Assembly (NCBI GenBank): GCA_031285205.1
Contig: JAITWO010000063.1
Coordinates: 1 to 55,959, forward strand
From: Methanomassiliicoccaceae archaeon
GTDB taxonomy: Archaea; Thermoplasmatota; Thermoplasmata; Methanomassiliicoccales; Methanomethylophilaceae
Reading direction: 5' to 3'
DNA length: 55,959 bases
The position numbers and the translations under genes were made by a program. Positions 33,535 through 42,549 of the stretch are shown here, piece by piece (positions within the stretch are counted from its first letter, which is position 1; every line of letters starts with the position of its first letter). The notes beneath the pieces were generated by a model. That model did no database searches and was not told the origin of the DNA. It saw only the letters and a program-made list of their open reading frames with translations.

Positions 33535-35351
33535 GCAGATCGATCCTCCATCAGGCCGATATACATGTTCTTCCTGAGTTCATCACGGTCCAGGAAAGGG
33601 AACAGGTCTTCCAGCGGAGGTGAGAAGAGCCTCCCGTCCGGGAGCTTCTTCGTCGCTGATCTGGGTTCGAACTTCTGCTCGATGTCCACGAATACCTCAC
33701 ATATCAGATAGCCTTGCTGAGAAATGATGGAATCAAGCTTTGCTGTCTCACCGTTGCTCTTGATCGAAAAATATGGGAATCCGTACGCACCGGCCAGTTT
33801 AGACATGTCTGGGAAACCGAGGTCCTTGCTCTGGGGCCCGATGCCGCAGAAGTTGGAATTGAAGAGATTCGTCTGTGTCTGTCTTATGGAATGATATCCC
33901 TCGTTGTTTATGACGAATATCTTTATCGGAAGGTCATTCGTCACCACTGTCTGAAGCTCCTGTATGTTCATCTGTATACTTCCGTCCCCGGCGATGCATA
34001 TCGTGTCCTTGAGACCAGATGAGATGCATACGCCGATCGCCGCGGGGAGATCGTATCCCATACTCGCTATCGCGGAATTCACAATGAATCTCTGATCTTT
34101 TTTAATTACAAATGCGTGGCTGCCGACAGCGCATGCGGTCCCGTTCCCAACAACGGTCATTGCCCCTTCCGGGAGCCTTTTGCTCAGTTCCTTCATGAAG
34201 CAGTACGGGTTTGTGAGACCTTCTGATGAATAATGCCTTTCCTGCACTACAGGATATTTATTTTTCCACGTTTGGCACTGTTCTATCCATTCTTCTCCGC
34301 CGAATACTCTGCCTGATGTGCGGTCATCCAACTCTTCAAGCAGGACCCTTACATCCACATGGAGCGGCATGTTCACATGGAGCGTTGGCTTTTTCAGTTC
34401 GGCCTCATCGACATCCTCCATTATTACGAAGGCGTCTCTCGCCCATGTCCCCCAATTGAATCCAACCTGTCTCAGACTGAGCCTGCTTCCTATCGACAGG
34501 ACCAGGTCGCTATTCTGAACGGCAAAATTCCCTGCACGGTCACCGAGCCCCCCTCCTCTCCCCGTGTACAACTGATCATCATCCGGGACCAGGTCAATGC
34601 TGTTCCAGTTCGTTACAATAGGTATATTCAGTTTTCTCATCACTTTTTGGAAAAGATCAAATGATCCGGAAAGCCTGATCCCGTTCCCTGCATAGAGGAC
34701 CGGGCGCTTCGATCTTTTGATACGGTCTATTATTTCATCTACGGTGTCCTGATCGATGTGCATCGGCAGCGTCTTCATGTATTCATGAGGGTCGAAGGAT
34801 ATGAGTTCGTCCGTCTCCACGATCGCACCCTGAACATTCAGAGGGATGTCCAGCCAGCATGGCCCCGGGCGGCCGTGCGCCGCCACGAACAGAGCCTTCT
34901 CGAGACAGTATCTGATCATTTTGGGGTCGGTGACCATATCGCAATACTTGGTCATGCATTCCACAGCTTTAGTGATCTCGAATTCCTGGTCGCCCATCGC
35001 CCGCAACGGGAGTCCGGTGCTCTTTGCCGTGGTGTCGTAACGCACCTGTCCCGATATCACGATCATCGGTACGGAATCGAGCCACCCGCCGACCACCCCG
35101 GTGATCGCATTCGTTCCCCCCGGGCCGGTGGTCACGCAGAGCAGTGCCATTCTGTTGTTCACTCTCGAATAGCTTTCGGCGGCTATCGCGCTCCCCTGCT
35201 CATGATGATTATAATAGCATTTCAGCCGTGCATGGTGGCCGAATGAATCATTGAGGTGCATCGCACCTCCTCCGACGACGGTGAAAACATCCGTTATTCC
35301 GTGATCGGCAATGATATCTGCAATAAGATCGGATACTTTGATCCTCATCAT
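33531..35351 (-). CDS. Thiamine-diphosphate enzyme, acetolactate-synthase-like (YerE candidate)
   Basis: Three-domain ThDP enzyme of 606 residues. Catalytic Glu51 is in NHHEQGSAIAAE, and the cofactor motif is GDGSIQMNIQELQT...VINN. It resembles acetohydroxyacid synthase but ends in a long tail (LPDGRLFSPPLEDLFPFL) typical of polysaccharide-locus members. Just after rfbH it fits YerE, which transfers an acetyl unit from pyruvate to a CDP-3,6-dideoxy-4-ketohexose. Similar enzymes also occur beside aldolase/DHQS cassettes, so the facing operon may share it. An ordinary isoleucine/valine role is unlikely from context. Confidence 0.83.
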   Translation of the reverse strand: MMRIKVSDLIADIIADHGITDVFTVVGGGAMHLNDSFGHHARLKCYYNHHEQGSAIAAESYSRVNNRMALLCVTTGPGGTNAITGVVGGWLDSVPMIVISGQVRYDTTAKSTGLPLRAMGDQEFEITKAVECMTKYCDMVTDPKMIRYCLEKALFVAAHGRPGPCWLDIPLNVQGAIVETDELISFDPHEYMKTLPMHIDQDTVDEIIDRIKRSKRPVLYAGNGIRLSGSFDLFQKVMRKLNIPIVTNWNSIDLVPDDDQLYTGRGGGLGDRAGNFAVQNSDLVLSIGSRLSLRQVGFNWGTWARDAFVIMEDVDEAELKKPTLHVNMPLHVDVRVLLEELDDRTSGRVFGGEEWIEQCQTWKNKYPVVQERHYSSEGLTNPYCFMKELSKRLPEGAMTVVGNGTACAVGSHAFVIKKDQRFIVNSAIASMGYDLPAAIGVCISSGLKDTICIAGDGSIQMNIQELQTVVTNDLPIKIFVINNEGYHSIRQTQTNLFNSNFCGIGPQSKDLGFPDMSKLAGAYGFPYFSIKSNGETAKLDSIISQQGYLICEVFVDIEQKFEPRSATKKLPDGRLFSPPLEDLFPFLDRDELRKNMYIGLMEDRSA

Positions 35352-35352
35352 A

Positions 35353-36687
35353 TCACCTCACGGAGTCGATTATCACTGTGGCCATGTGATCTATCATCTC
35401 GTCCGTCATCCCCGGATACACGCCGACCCAGAAAGTATCGATCATTATCTTATCGGTGACAGGAAGATCGCCTACGGTCTTGTATCCTTTCCCTGAGGCT
35501 CTCATCTCATCAAAGCACGGATGCTTTATCAGATTTCCGGCGAACAGCATCCTTGTTTGGACACCTTTTGATTCTATGTACGGCACCACTTTTTTCCTAT
35601 CCGTGCCTGGTCTGCATGTAAGCAGGAACCCGAACCAGCTCGGCTCGCTTCCCGGCAGCGGCTCCGGCAGAATGAACTTATCCTGCACCTGTGCTAATTT
35701 GGACCTGAGCCTGTCAAAGTTATGGATCCTCCTTTCCCTGAACTGCGGGAACTTCTTCAGTTGCGCACAGCCGACCGCCGCCTGAAGGTCCGTCGCCTTC
35801 AGGTTGTACCCGAAGTGCGAGTATACGTACTTGTGATCATAACCGAACGGTAACTCGCCGTACTGTCTGTCGAACCTGCGTCCGCATAGGTTGTCGACAC
35901 CGGACGGGCATGAGCAGTCCCGTCCCCAGTCTCTCATTGAAACAGTGATCTTATGCAACAACCGGTCGTTAGTATACACTGCTCCTCCCTCGCCCATCGT
36001 CATATGGTGAGGCGGATAGAAACTGGACGTCCCTATATCCCCGACTGTGCCGGTGAATCTCATTCTGTTCTCGTATTGATATTTCGAGCCGAGTGCGTCG
36101 CAGTTATCCTCTATCAGCCAAAGGCCGTTCTCGTCACAGAATTCCTTCACCGCCTCTATGTCGAACGGGTTCCCCAGCGTGTGCGCGATCATCACGGCCT
36201 TGGTCTTTTCCGACAGTGCTCTTTTCAATTGTGACGTATCAATGTTGTACTGCGGTATCGTCATGTCAACGAACACCGGCACGGCACCATACTGTATGCA
36301 CGGCGTAACGGTCGTCGGGAATCCGCATGCAACCGTTATCATCTCGTCCCCCGGCCGTATCGCCCTCTCATTCAGAAGCGGAGAGGTTAGTGCCATGAAC
36401 GCGAGGAGGTTCGCAGAAGAACCGGAGTTCACAAGGCTGCAATGACTTATCCCAAGATATTCGGACAGGGACGATTCGAATTCATTCGTGTACCTTCCGG
36501 ATGTGAGCCAGAATTCAAGGGAGGCATCTACGAGGTTCACCATCTCATCATGATCGTACACCCTCGAAGCATATGGGATGCGCTGACCTTTGACGAATTT
36601 CTTTTTCTTATGATATGTGTCGCAATAATCCGATACCATCTTGAGTATGTCGGACCTCGCTTGTTGCTCTGTTCTCTCGCCGGTCAT
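35353..36687 (-). CDS. rfbH: CDP-4-keto-6-deoxyglucose 3-dehydrase (E1)
   Basis: PMP-dependent, 2Fe-2S-containing dehydrase of the DegT fold, 444 residues. The usual catalytic Lys is replaced by His (SSFYPPHHMTMGEGGAV, His227/His228), the hallmark of sugar 3-dehydrases. Cys196 in EDNCDALG and Cys258, Cys260 and Cys268 (CSCPSGVDNLC) match the E1 cluster ligands; the first spacing is a few residues longer than in Yersinia E1. It removes the C3 hydroxyl of CDP-4-keto-6-deoxyglucose. Bacterial E1 needs the iron-sulfur flavin reductase E3, which is not in the window. The ThDP gene starts one base after its stop. Confidence 0.92.
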   Translation of the reverse strand: MTGERTEQQARSDILKMVSDYCDTYHKKKKFVKGQRIPYASRVYDHDEMVNLVDASLEFWLTSGRYTNEFESSLSEYLGISHCSLVNSGSSANLLAFMALTSPLLNERAIRPGDEMITVACGFPTTVTPCIQYGAVPVFVDMTIPQYNIDTSQLKRALSEKTKAVMIAHTLGNPFDIEAVKEFCDENGLWLIEDNCDALGSKYQYENRMRFTGTVGDIGTSSFYPPHHMTMGEGGAVYTNDRLLHKITVSMRDWGRDCSCPSGVDNLCGRRFDRQYGELPFGYDHKYVYSHFGYNLKATDLQAAVGCAQLKKFPQFRERRIHNFDRLRSKLAQVQDKFILPEPLPGSEPSWFGFLLTCRPGTDRKKVVPYIESKGVQTRMLFAGNLIKHPCFDEMRASGKGYKTVGDLPVTDKIMIDTFWVGVYPGMTDEMIDHMATVIIDSVR

Positions 36688-36774
36688 TCATCCACATCCG
36701 TGTGTTTATCCAAATATCCGAACGTGTTATTAATTGATGCGCCTCCGCAACATAACTCTGGATGCGCGGAAGGC

Positions 36775-37548
36775 TTACCACGTTTTCCACGGAGCCCTGC
36801 CCTTTTTCCAGAGGTCTTCCAATTTTTCTTTATCACGCAACGTGTCCATGCACTGCCAGAACCCGGGATGTCTGAACGCCGCCAGCTGTCCGTCCGCGCT
36901 CAGTTTCTCCAGAGGGTCCCTTTCGAATATGGTGTCATCGCCTCCTTTGATGTAATCGAACACTTCTGGCTCAAGTACCATGAATCCTCCGTTCACCCAT
37001 CCTGCGTCCTCAACCGTCTTTTCCCTGAATGACGCAACCGCATCGCCATTCATATCAAGAATTCCGAATCTGCCGTCTGGACGCACAGCGGTGAGCGTTG
37101 CGCGTTTTCCGCATTTTTTGTGGAACTTCTGAAGCTTGTCGATCTCAACGTCCGACACGCCGTCACCGTAAGTGAGCATGAATGTTTCGCCGTCAACATA
37201 TTTTTTGATCCGTTTTATTCTTCCCCCGGTCATTGTCTCCATCCCCGTGTCGACAACGGTCACCTTCCATGGCTCCGAGACATTGCTGTGTATCTGCATC
37301 TTCCCCCCGTCGGAGAAATCGAACGTAACGTCGCTGCAGTGAAGGAAATAATCCGCAAAGTACTCCTTTATCATTTGTTGCTTGTACCCTGCGCATATCA
37401 CGAAATCGTTCACGCCGTGGTGCGAGTACATCTTCATTATGTGCCAGAGTATCGGCTGCCCGCCTATCTCTATCATGGGTTTAGGTCTGAGGTGGCTTTC
37501 TTCCGATATTCTCGTGCCCAGCCCTCCGGCAAGGATGACAGCTTTCAT
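36775..37548 (-). CDS. rfbF: Glucose-1-phosphate cytidylyltransferase
   Basis: Makes CDP-glucose from CTP and glucose 1-phosphate, the entry step to CDP-deoxysugars. MKAVILAGGLGTRISEESHLRPKPMIEIGG is the nucleotide loop, LHCSDVTFDFSDGG and WKVTVVDTGMETMTGGRIKRI are RfbF-specific, and LTYGDGVSDVEI holds the metal Asp. About 257 residues, the normal length. ATG at 37548 was preferred over one two codons upstream. It leads the CDP-sugar operon with rfbH 87 bases downstream, while rfbG lies 13 kb away in the other orientation. Confidence 0.95.
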   Translation of the reverse strand: MKAVILAGGLGTRISEESHLRPKPMIEIGGQPILWHIMKMYSHHGVNDFVICAGYKQQMIKEYFADYFLHCSDVTFDFSDGGKMQIHSNVSEPWKVTVVDTGMETMTGGRIKRIKKYVDGETFMLTYGDGVSDVEIDKLQKFHKKCGKRATLTAVRPDGRFGILDMNGDAVASFREKTVEDAGWVNGGFMVLEPEVFDYIKGGDDTIFERDPLEKLSADGQLAAFRHPGFWQCMDTLRDKEKLEDLWKKGRAPWKTW

Positions 37549-37581
37549 AACCATAGCTATGAAGGTACAGATATATGATAT

Positions 37582-38892
37582 TTATTTTGCGTCATTGGGG
37601 TGCTGCAGTCGGCTGAGATCGCGCTCTGCAGAACGGTTGCGGTATATTCTGAGCAGACCTTCGCGGAGCAGTGCGATCGCAATAACAGCGACAACAGCAG
37701 ACTCCATCGCCCCTATGACCGCCGATGCGCCCTGGGCGATCCCGGGAACGAGGATCATTGTCATTGCGAAACATAGAGTATAGAATAGGTTCTCCCGGGT
37801 CATCTCCTTCTCGGCGGCGAGGAAGAACAATATTGGCATCGCCATGTAGATGACCTGATATTGGATCCCTACGCCGAGGCCGAGTATCAGGTTGCACGAA
37901 AGCAGCGCGATGACCTTCCAGAACTTCATCTCCGTATCGAACAGTATCACGATCACCGACAGCAGAGTGAACAGCCCGATCATTGCATAACTGATCACCG
38001 ATACAATATCCCCGGGCCAGCCGAGCGTTTCCTGGAATATTCCCAATATGATCTGGTTGATGTTCGTGACACCCAAATTCGCGCCGGTGTACGAGATGAC
38101 GTTCTCCAGGAATACCAGCGGGGTGCCGTCGGTGAAAATGAACGGTACGAACATCAGCAGCATTACCACGGATATGCATATACCGGTCTCTTTGTACGCA
38201 TATCTCCTTCCGGTCCGCTTCCTGTCCCTCGCTATCAGCAGCACGAGTATTGCCGGGTATATCTTGAATCCCGCTGCTATGCCAAGTGCGACGTATGATG
38301 CGTACCTGATGAACTTATTCTCGGACCTATACCCAAGGAGGAACAGGAAACAGAAGATGAGCGCGAGGATTATGTTATTGCCCCTCTCCAGTGCATATAT
38401 GAACGGGTATCCGAGAAGGATGACGAACAGAAAGACGAATTCTTTCTGTCTGTGTCTATCTTTCAGTATTCTGGAGAAGATCATATGCAGGGTAAAGAAC
38501 ATCATCAAAACGATGACAAAGAACGACATGATCCCGACCTGCGAATCCCTTATCATTTCCGAAGAGAGGCTCCCTCCGGCAGGAATGTTGACAAACGGTA
38601 TCACGAAGTTGCCTAATATGATATAGAAGACGGTTGCCAGCGAGGGATATATCACTTGATATTGCGTGTACGGGCGGTCGGAACCGGAAAAGATACTGTC
38701 AAAATGATCGGAGAATAGTTTGGATTGGTCGGAGTTGAGCGTGTAATATAAAGTGTCCCCTCCCGTTATTATAACGGATGCGACGAACAGAGCGAAGAAC
38801 ACGATAAGGATCGTAAGGAACAGTGTAAGAACGGGATCGCTCTCATATTGCTTCCGGTACAGCGATACCACCCGATCCAAGGCTTTCATCAT
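37582..38892 (-). CDS. GT87/DUF2029-like membrane glycosyltransferase, copy B
   Basis: Polytopic paralogue of the 25.9-27.2 kb gene, ~436 residues. The shared core includes ILLGYPFIYALERGNNI and GFKIYPAILVLLIARDRKR. The first lumenal loop (TGGDTLYYTLNSDQSKLFSDHF) and the C-terminus (RNRSAERDLSRLQHPNDAK) differ from copy A, so acceptor choice may differ. ATG at 38892 is preferred because a TTTTTATATG element is about 25 bases upstream; the frame remains open to 38964. It is the last minus-strand gene of the rfbF side of the island. Confidence 0.78.
   Translation of the reverse strand: MMKALDRVVSLYRKQYESDPVLTLFLTILIVFFALFVASVIITGGDTLYYTLNSDQSKLFSDHFDSIFSGSDRPYTQYQVIYPSLATVFYIILGNFVIPFVNIPAGGSLSSEMIRDSQVGIMSFFVIVLMMFFTLHMIFSRILKDRHRQKEFVFLFVILLGYPFIYALERGNNIILALIFCFLFLLGYRSENKFIRYASYVALGIAAGFKIYPAILVLLIARDRKRTGRRYAYKETGICISVVMLLMFVPFIFTDGTPLVFLENVISYTGANLGVTNINQIILGIFQETLGWPGDIVSVISYAMIGLFTLLSVIVILFDTEMKFWKVIALLSCNLILGLGVGIQYQVIYMAMPILFFLAAEKEMTRENLFYTLCFAMTMILVPGIAQGASAVIGAMESAVVAVIAIALLREGLLRIYRNRSAERDLSRLQHPNDAK
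37760..38428 (-). repeat. 669-base inverted repeat, arm B
   Basis: Reverse-complement partner of 26333-27001, without length difference. It bounds a 10.8-kb segment that carries the flippase and both sugar-biosynthesis operons. Recombination between the arms would invert that segment and exchange the ends of the two GT87-like genes without breaking either. Confidence 0.88.
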
Positions 38893-39070
38893 CTGTAAAA
38901 TGATTGTAAGCATATAAAAAGGCTTCAAAAGCCATTGATTGGAAATCACACTCCGGAGAAGCATCGGTCATCCATCGGCATGTCCTCAAGCGACATCGGG
39001 TGCATAGGGGAGCAACACATTATTATCTCTATCTGACATTGTGACGGCACGGACGGGACGTATCAATGAC

Positions 39071-40135
39071 ATGCCGGTCATTCCAAGAAAGAGGCACCAT
39101 ATGAGGTCCAACACGGTACTCACTGTAATATTCGCGGTAATCGTTGCCGCAGTACTCATAGGAGAGGTGTATGTCTACACGCAGGACCAGGGAAGATATT
39201 CTTCAGACGTGACGTTCGATGCGGAAAACGACAGGATAGACTATTCCGTGACATCAAAAGGATCGGAGCAGTACTCCGTCATCGTATCAGACAACGGAGG
39301 ATTCGGAAGGGTCGATAATTATTACATCTATTACGACGCCGAATACGGATCGAGGCTGGAGAAGGTCCAGGTACCTGTCGGAGCGAGGGAGCTTACCCAG
39401 GAATATCATATATCGCAACTGATCACCATGCTGAACAACCGCAGCATCACGGAGATCGAAATGCTGAACGCTACGGAACTCGAGGCCATGATGACGACAG
39501 GCGGAAGCCCGGCATCAAAAGGGCTCATCATTCTCTCCGGCGCGTTCCCGGACACAGTGTACACAGGAGAACCAACAGATCCGGTGTTCAACTGGATCAA
39601 TGCCGGCGGAAGCCTGTACTGGGCAGGTAACGTGATCGGCGCATACATCGCGAGATCAAACGGTACCGTGGAGGAGGTGCCCGACGGCGAGGGCCTTTTC
39701 GGTCTCAGCCCACTGAGCACATCGCCCGAAAAAGAATTGTCAGATATCACGACCAACGATTACAGGCATTCGCTGTCGCTGATGAATAACAGCGTCAGGT
39801 ACGGAGTGAACACAAAAGGACTCACCGATCATTTAGCAATAGGATACACCGACGGGACATACAGTAGCTCCGTATTGTTAAAGGTGGGGGACGGGATGAT
39901 ATGTGTCGTCGCCGGGGATCATTCGATAGAACAGCGCCATGATCTGGCTCAGATAATCGCGTCCGGCATCTGTTATCGATCAACGGAAGAGGGATATGCG
40001 GAAGGGGAAGTAAAAAAAGGAACGGCGATTGGCAACATTGATGTAATCCTCGAATCCGGTAACAACTATGCTGTTTACATCTATTTCGGAGGATATTACA
40101 CTGTGTACGGGAAGATCACAGAGGTGATACCGTGA
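39071..40135 (+). CDS. Membrane-anchored extracytoplasmic protein of unknown function, partner of a GT-C gene
   Basis: One N-terminal membrane segment (NTVLTVIFAVIVAAVLIGEVY) after a basic stretch, then ~320 residues predicted outside the cell. A segment GLIILSGAFPDTVYTGEPTDPVFNWINAGGSLYWAG resembles the glutamine-amidotransferase-like folds of surface proteins (DUF4350-like), a weak match only. No catalytic residue is evident. Its stop overlaps the GTG start of the next membrane protein (GTGA), so the two are surely made together and may form a complex. Start 39071 is chosen; ATG 39101 is possible. Confidence 0.7.
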   Translation: MPVIPRKRHHMRSNTVLTVIFAVIVAAVLIGEVYVYTQDQGRYSSDVTFDAENDRIDYSVTSKGSEQYSVIVSDNGGFGRVDNYYIYYDAEYGSRLEKVQVPVGARELTQEYHISQLITMLNNRSITEIEMLNATELEAMMTTGGSPASKGLIILSGAFPDTVYTGEPTDPVFNWINAGGSLYWAGNVIGAYIARSNGTVEEVPDGEGLFGLSPLSTSPEKELSDITTNDYRHSLSLMNNSVRYGVNTKGLTDHLAIGYTDGTYSSSVLLKVGDGMICVVAGDHSIEQRHDLAQIIASGICYRSTEEGYAEGEVKKGTAIGNIDVILESGNNYAVYIYFGGYYTVYGKITEVIP

Positions 40136-41502
40136 GCTTCCTCAGTAAGACGGCATCTTCCGTAAAGGAAAAGGATCAGGATCCGAATACGATGTCGTTC
40201 ATTTGCAGGACGGCGATCATTGTGATGATCATAGGCGTGGCCGCCAGGCTGATCCTCGGATTCTTCATGACCCATCTTTATGACATGTACCACTGGGGCC
40301 TTGTTATTCAGAACATAAACAGCGGCAACGGATTGTACGAGCTGACAGGATTCTTCTACACGCCGCCGTGGGGGTACATACTCGGGCTGGAAGCATGGTT
40401 CCAAGATATGATAGGGATCACATCCACAGGGGAGTACGTCACCGCCGCCTTCCAACTGGAGGGGATAGCGTGGTACTACAAGCCGATGGTGACGACGCTC
40501 GGGTTCAACATATCGATCAAATTAATGTTCATGATAAGCGACCTCGTCGTCGGGTATCTCATCTTCTGGATAGTCCGCGACATCACGAAGGATAAAAGAA
40601 AGGCAGTGCTGGCGTTCGCACTATGGTTCTTGTGCCCATTCGTATCAGGGGCCGGGTCAGTGATAGGGATGTTCGATACGATATCCGTGCTCATGACGCT
40701 GCTCGCGGTCGTGATGCTCAGAAAGGACCGTTACATGGAATCGGGGGTGATGCTGTGCATGGCAACGCTGATGAAATTCTTCCCGGGATTCCTGATATTC
40801 ATATTCATTGCGTACATCATATCGAAGAACAGGGACAACGATGTGAAAAAGAAGCTGATGATATTCGTCATCAGTATCGTCGTCACAGCGCTGGTGCTGT
40901 TCCTGCCGCAACTGCTCGACGGAACGATCGCCGATTCTTTCCTCTTCATAACATCCAGGCTGAATGAGGGAGTGGGGTATGATAACATAGGGGCGGTCGC
41001 CGGATACATAGCACTGGGGATATATGCCCTAGCCATCGCAACATCCTTGATCTTCGCACTCCGCATAAAGGGCAACAAGGACCCCGTAAAGCTTGACGGG
41101 ATGCTGTTCGATGCATTGCTGGTAACCGTCGCCGTGATGTTCCTGTATCCGCCGTTACCGCAGTACGTACTTCTGCTGTTGCCGTTCCTGATATTCATGT
41201 TGATGAAGGACGGCCGATACAAACTTCCGTGCATAGTGCTGATGATAGGTACATCCGTCGCTGTTCTTGCCGGAGGTCCGACAGACCTCGTGGCAATAGC
41301 GGCATACACGGACATGCTGGACATCGGTTCGCTGATGGGAATCATCGACGGATACACCGGAGGGATCAATGCGATGATGCTGATCGGACTGGTCGGATCC
41401 GCTGTGCAGTACATCGGCATCCTGCTTATCCTGTGGGTGCGGTTCGGGAAGAAGATAAAGGAATTTGCACACAGACGCACATTGAAAGAGACGGTGCAGT
41501 GA
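40132..41502 (+). CDS. Polytopic GT-C-like glycosyltransferase
   Basis: About eleven membrane segments in 456 residues. The first lumenal loop contains DMYHWGLVIQNINSGNGLYELTGFFYTPPWGYILGLEAWF with the acidic/aromatic pattern of GT-C enzymes, and LMKFFPGFLIFIFIAYII is the K-x-F-P counterpart of the K-x-Y-P motif of the GT87-like genes. The GTG start overlaps the upstream anchored protein's stop. Probably transfers a sugar from a polyprenyl phosphate; substrate unknown. It ends 2 bases before the convergent GT2 gene. Confidence 0.78.
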   Translation: MSFLSKTASSVKEKDQDPNTMSFICRTAIIVMIIGVAARLILGFFMTHLYDMYHWGLVIQNINSGNGLYELTGFFYTPPWGYILGLEAWFQDMIGITSTGEYVTAAFQLEGIAWYYKPMVTTLGFNISIKLMFMISDLVVGYLIFWIVRDITKDKRKAVLAFALWFLCPFVSGAGSVIGMFDTISVLMTLLAVVMLRKDRYMESGVMLCMATLMKFFPGFLIFIFIAYIISKNRDNDVKKKLMIFVISIVVTALVLFLPQLLDGTIADSFLFITSRLNEGVGYDNIGAVAGYIALGIYALAIATSLIFALRIKGNKDPVKLDGMLFDALLVTVAVMFLYPPLPQYVLLLLPFLIFMLMKDGRYKLPCIVLMIGTSVAVLAGGPTDLVAIAAYTDMLDIGSLMGIIDGYTGGINAMMLIGLVGSAVQYIGILLILWVRFGKKIKEFAHRRTLKETVQ

Positions 41503-41504
41503 GT

Positions 41505-42464
41505 TCAACGATCCTTCTCTGATGTCTCCGAAGAGAAGTTTATCCGTTCTGCCTCTATGACCAGCGGACGTTTCTTCATCCGCGAACTTACATTCAGGAC
41601 GTGTTCCCCGACAAGACCGATGAACAGCATCTGCAATGACACGGCAATGAATATGGCCATATTGAAGGCCAGGCCCATCAGCTCGAAGCTATGCCAGTTC
41701 AGAAGTTTGTATATCCCGAGACCGATCGACACGGCGATGCTCCCTAAGGTGAAGAGAGTGCCGAAGAACACCGCCGCCCTGACACCGAACTTGGTGTATG
41801 ATGTCAGTCCCTGCATCCCCGCATCATAATATCCGAAAATGCCGTTGCTGGACTTACCGGTCTTGCGCGGAGGTTGATCGAACGGGATCAGTCTGATATG
41901 ATGCCCCATCTCCGCCACGATCCCTCTGATGAAGGGTTTCGGGTCCTCGATGTTCCTCATAACATCCACGAAGCCCCTGTCGTACAGCCCGGAACCGGTA
42001 ACATGCTTTATGAAGTTCACATCGGAATGCTTTCTTAAGAATTTGTAGTAGAACGATCTCAGGCCGCGTTTGATCCCGCTCTCTTTACTGGCGGTCTTCT
42101 GCCCGAGGACGATCTTGTACCCTGATTCCCATTCATTCACATATTGGGGTATAAGTTCCACCGGGTCCTGGAAATCGGCACACATCGCTATCACGCAATC
42201 CCCGGTTGCCTGCAGGATACCATAGTACGGAGAACTGAACTGACCGTAGTTCCTGGCATTGAATATCGCCTTGATCTTAGGGTTCGAGGCGCACAGGCCC
42301 CTCAGTTTCTCTCTCGTGGAATCCTTTGAGTCGTTGTCGATGAACAGGATCTCGTAATCATAGTCGGAAAGAAATTCAGTGAACTGACCGATGATGGCAT
42401 TCACGAGCGGTATCACGTTGCCTTCTTCATTGTACGTAGGGACCATTATCGATATCTTCTTCAT
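41505..42464 (-). CDS. GT2 polyprenyl-phosphate glycosyltransferase, GtrB-like
   Basis: Family 2 glycosyltransferase with a C-terminal pair of membrane helices (VFFGTLFTLGSIAVSIGLGIY and FNMAIFIAVSLQMLFIGLVGEH), the GtrB/ArnC layout. ISIMVPTYNEEGNVIPLV binds the nucleotide, ILFIDNDSKDST and CADFQDPVELIPQYV supply Asp residues, and ARNYGQFSSPYYGI is the usual loop. It would charge a polyprenyl phosphate on the cytosolic face for nearby GT-C enzymes. ATG at 42464 is ~25 bases from a GATTATATGAT element (42487-42497), which supports it over an upstream start nine codons earlier. Confidence 0.87.
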   Translation of the reverse strand: MKKISIMVPTYNEEGNVIPLVNAIIGQFTEFLSDYDYEILFIDNDSKDSTREKLRGLCASNPKIKAIFNARNYGQFSSPYYGILQATGDCVIAMCADFQDPVELIPQYVNEWESGYKIVLGQKTASKESGIKRGLRSFYYKFLRKHSDVNFIKHVTGSGLYDRGFVDVMRNIEDPKPFIRGIVAEMGHHIRLIPFDQPPRKTGKSSNGIFGYYDAGMQGLTSYTKFGVRAAVFFGTLFTLGSIAVSIGLGIYKLLNWHSFELMGLAFNMAIFIAVSLQMLFIGLVGEHVLNVSSRMKKRPLVIEAERINFSSETSEKDR

Positions 42465-42549
42465 CGTTCTTGAGCAACATGATAACATCATATAATCGTT
42501 TCCCCGTCCTTTAAACGGACCAGGTTCCCGAAAGCAAAATATACGGAAA

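Noticed and set aside
33531-35351. Annotation as biosynthetic acetolactate synthase (ilvB)
   Set aside because: No small subunit or ilv neighbours, a polysaccharide-type C-terminal tail, and direct coupling to rfbH and a reductase.
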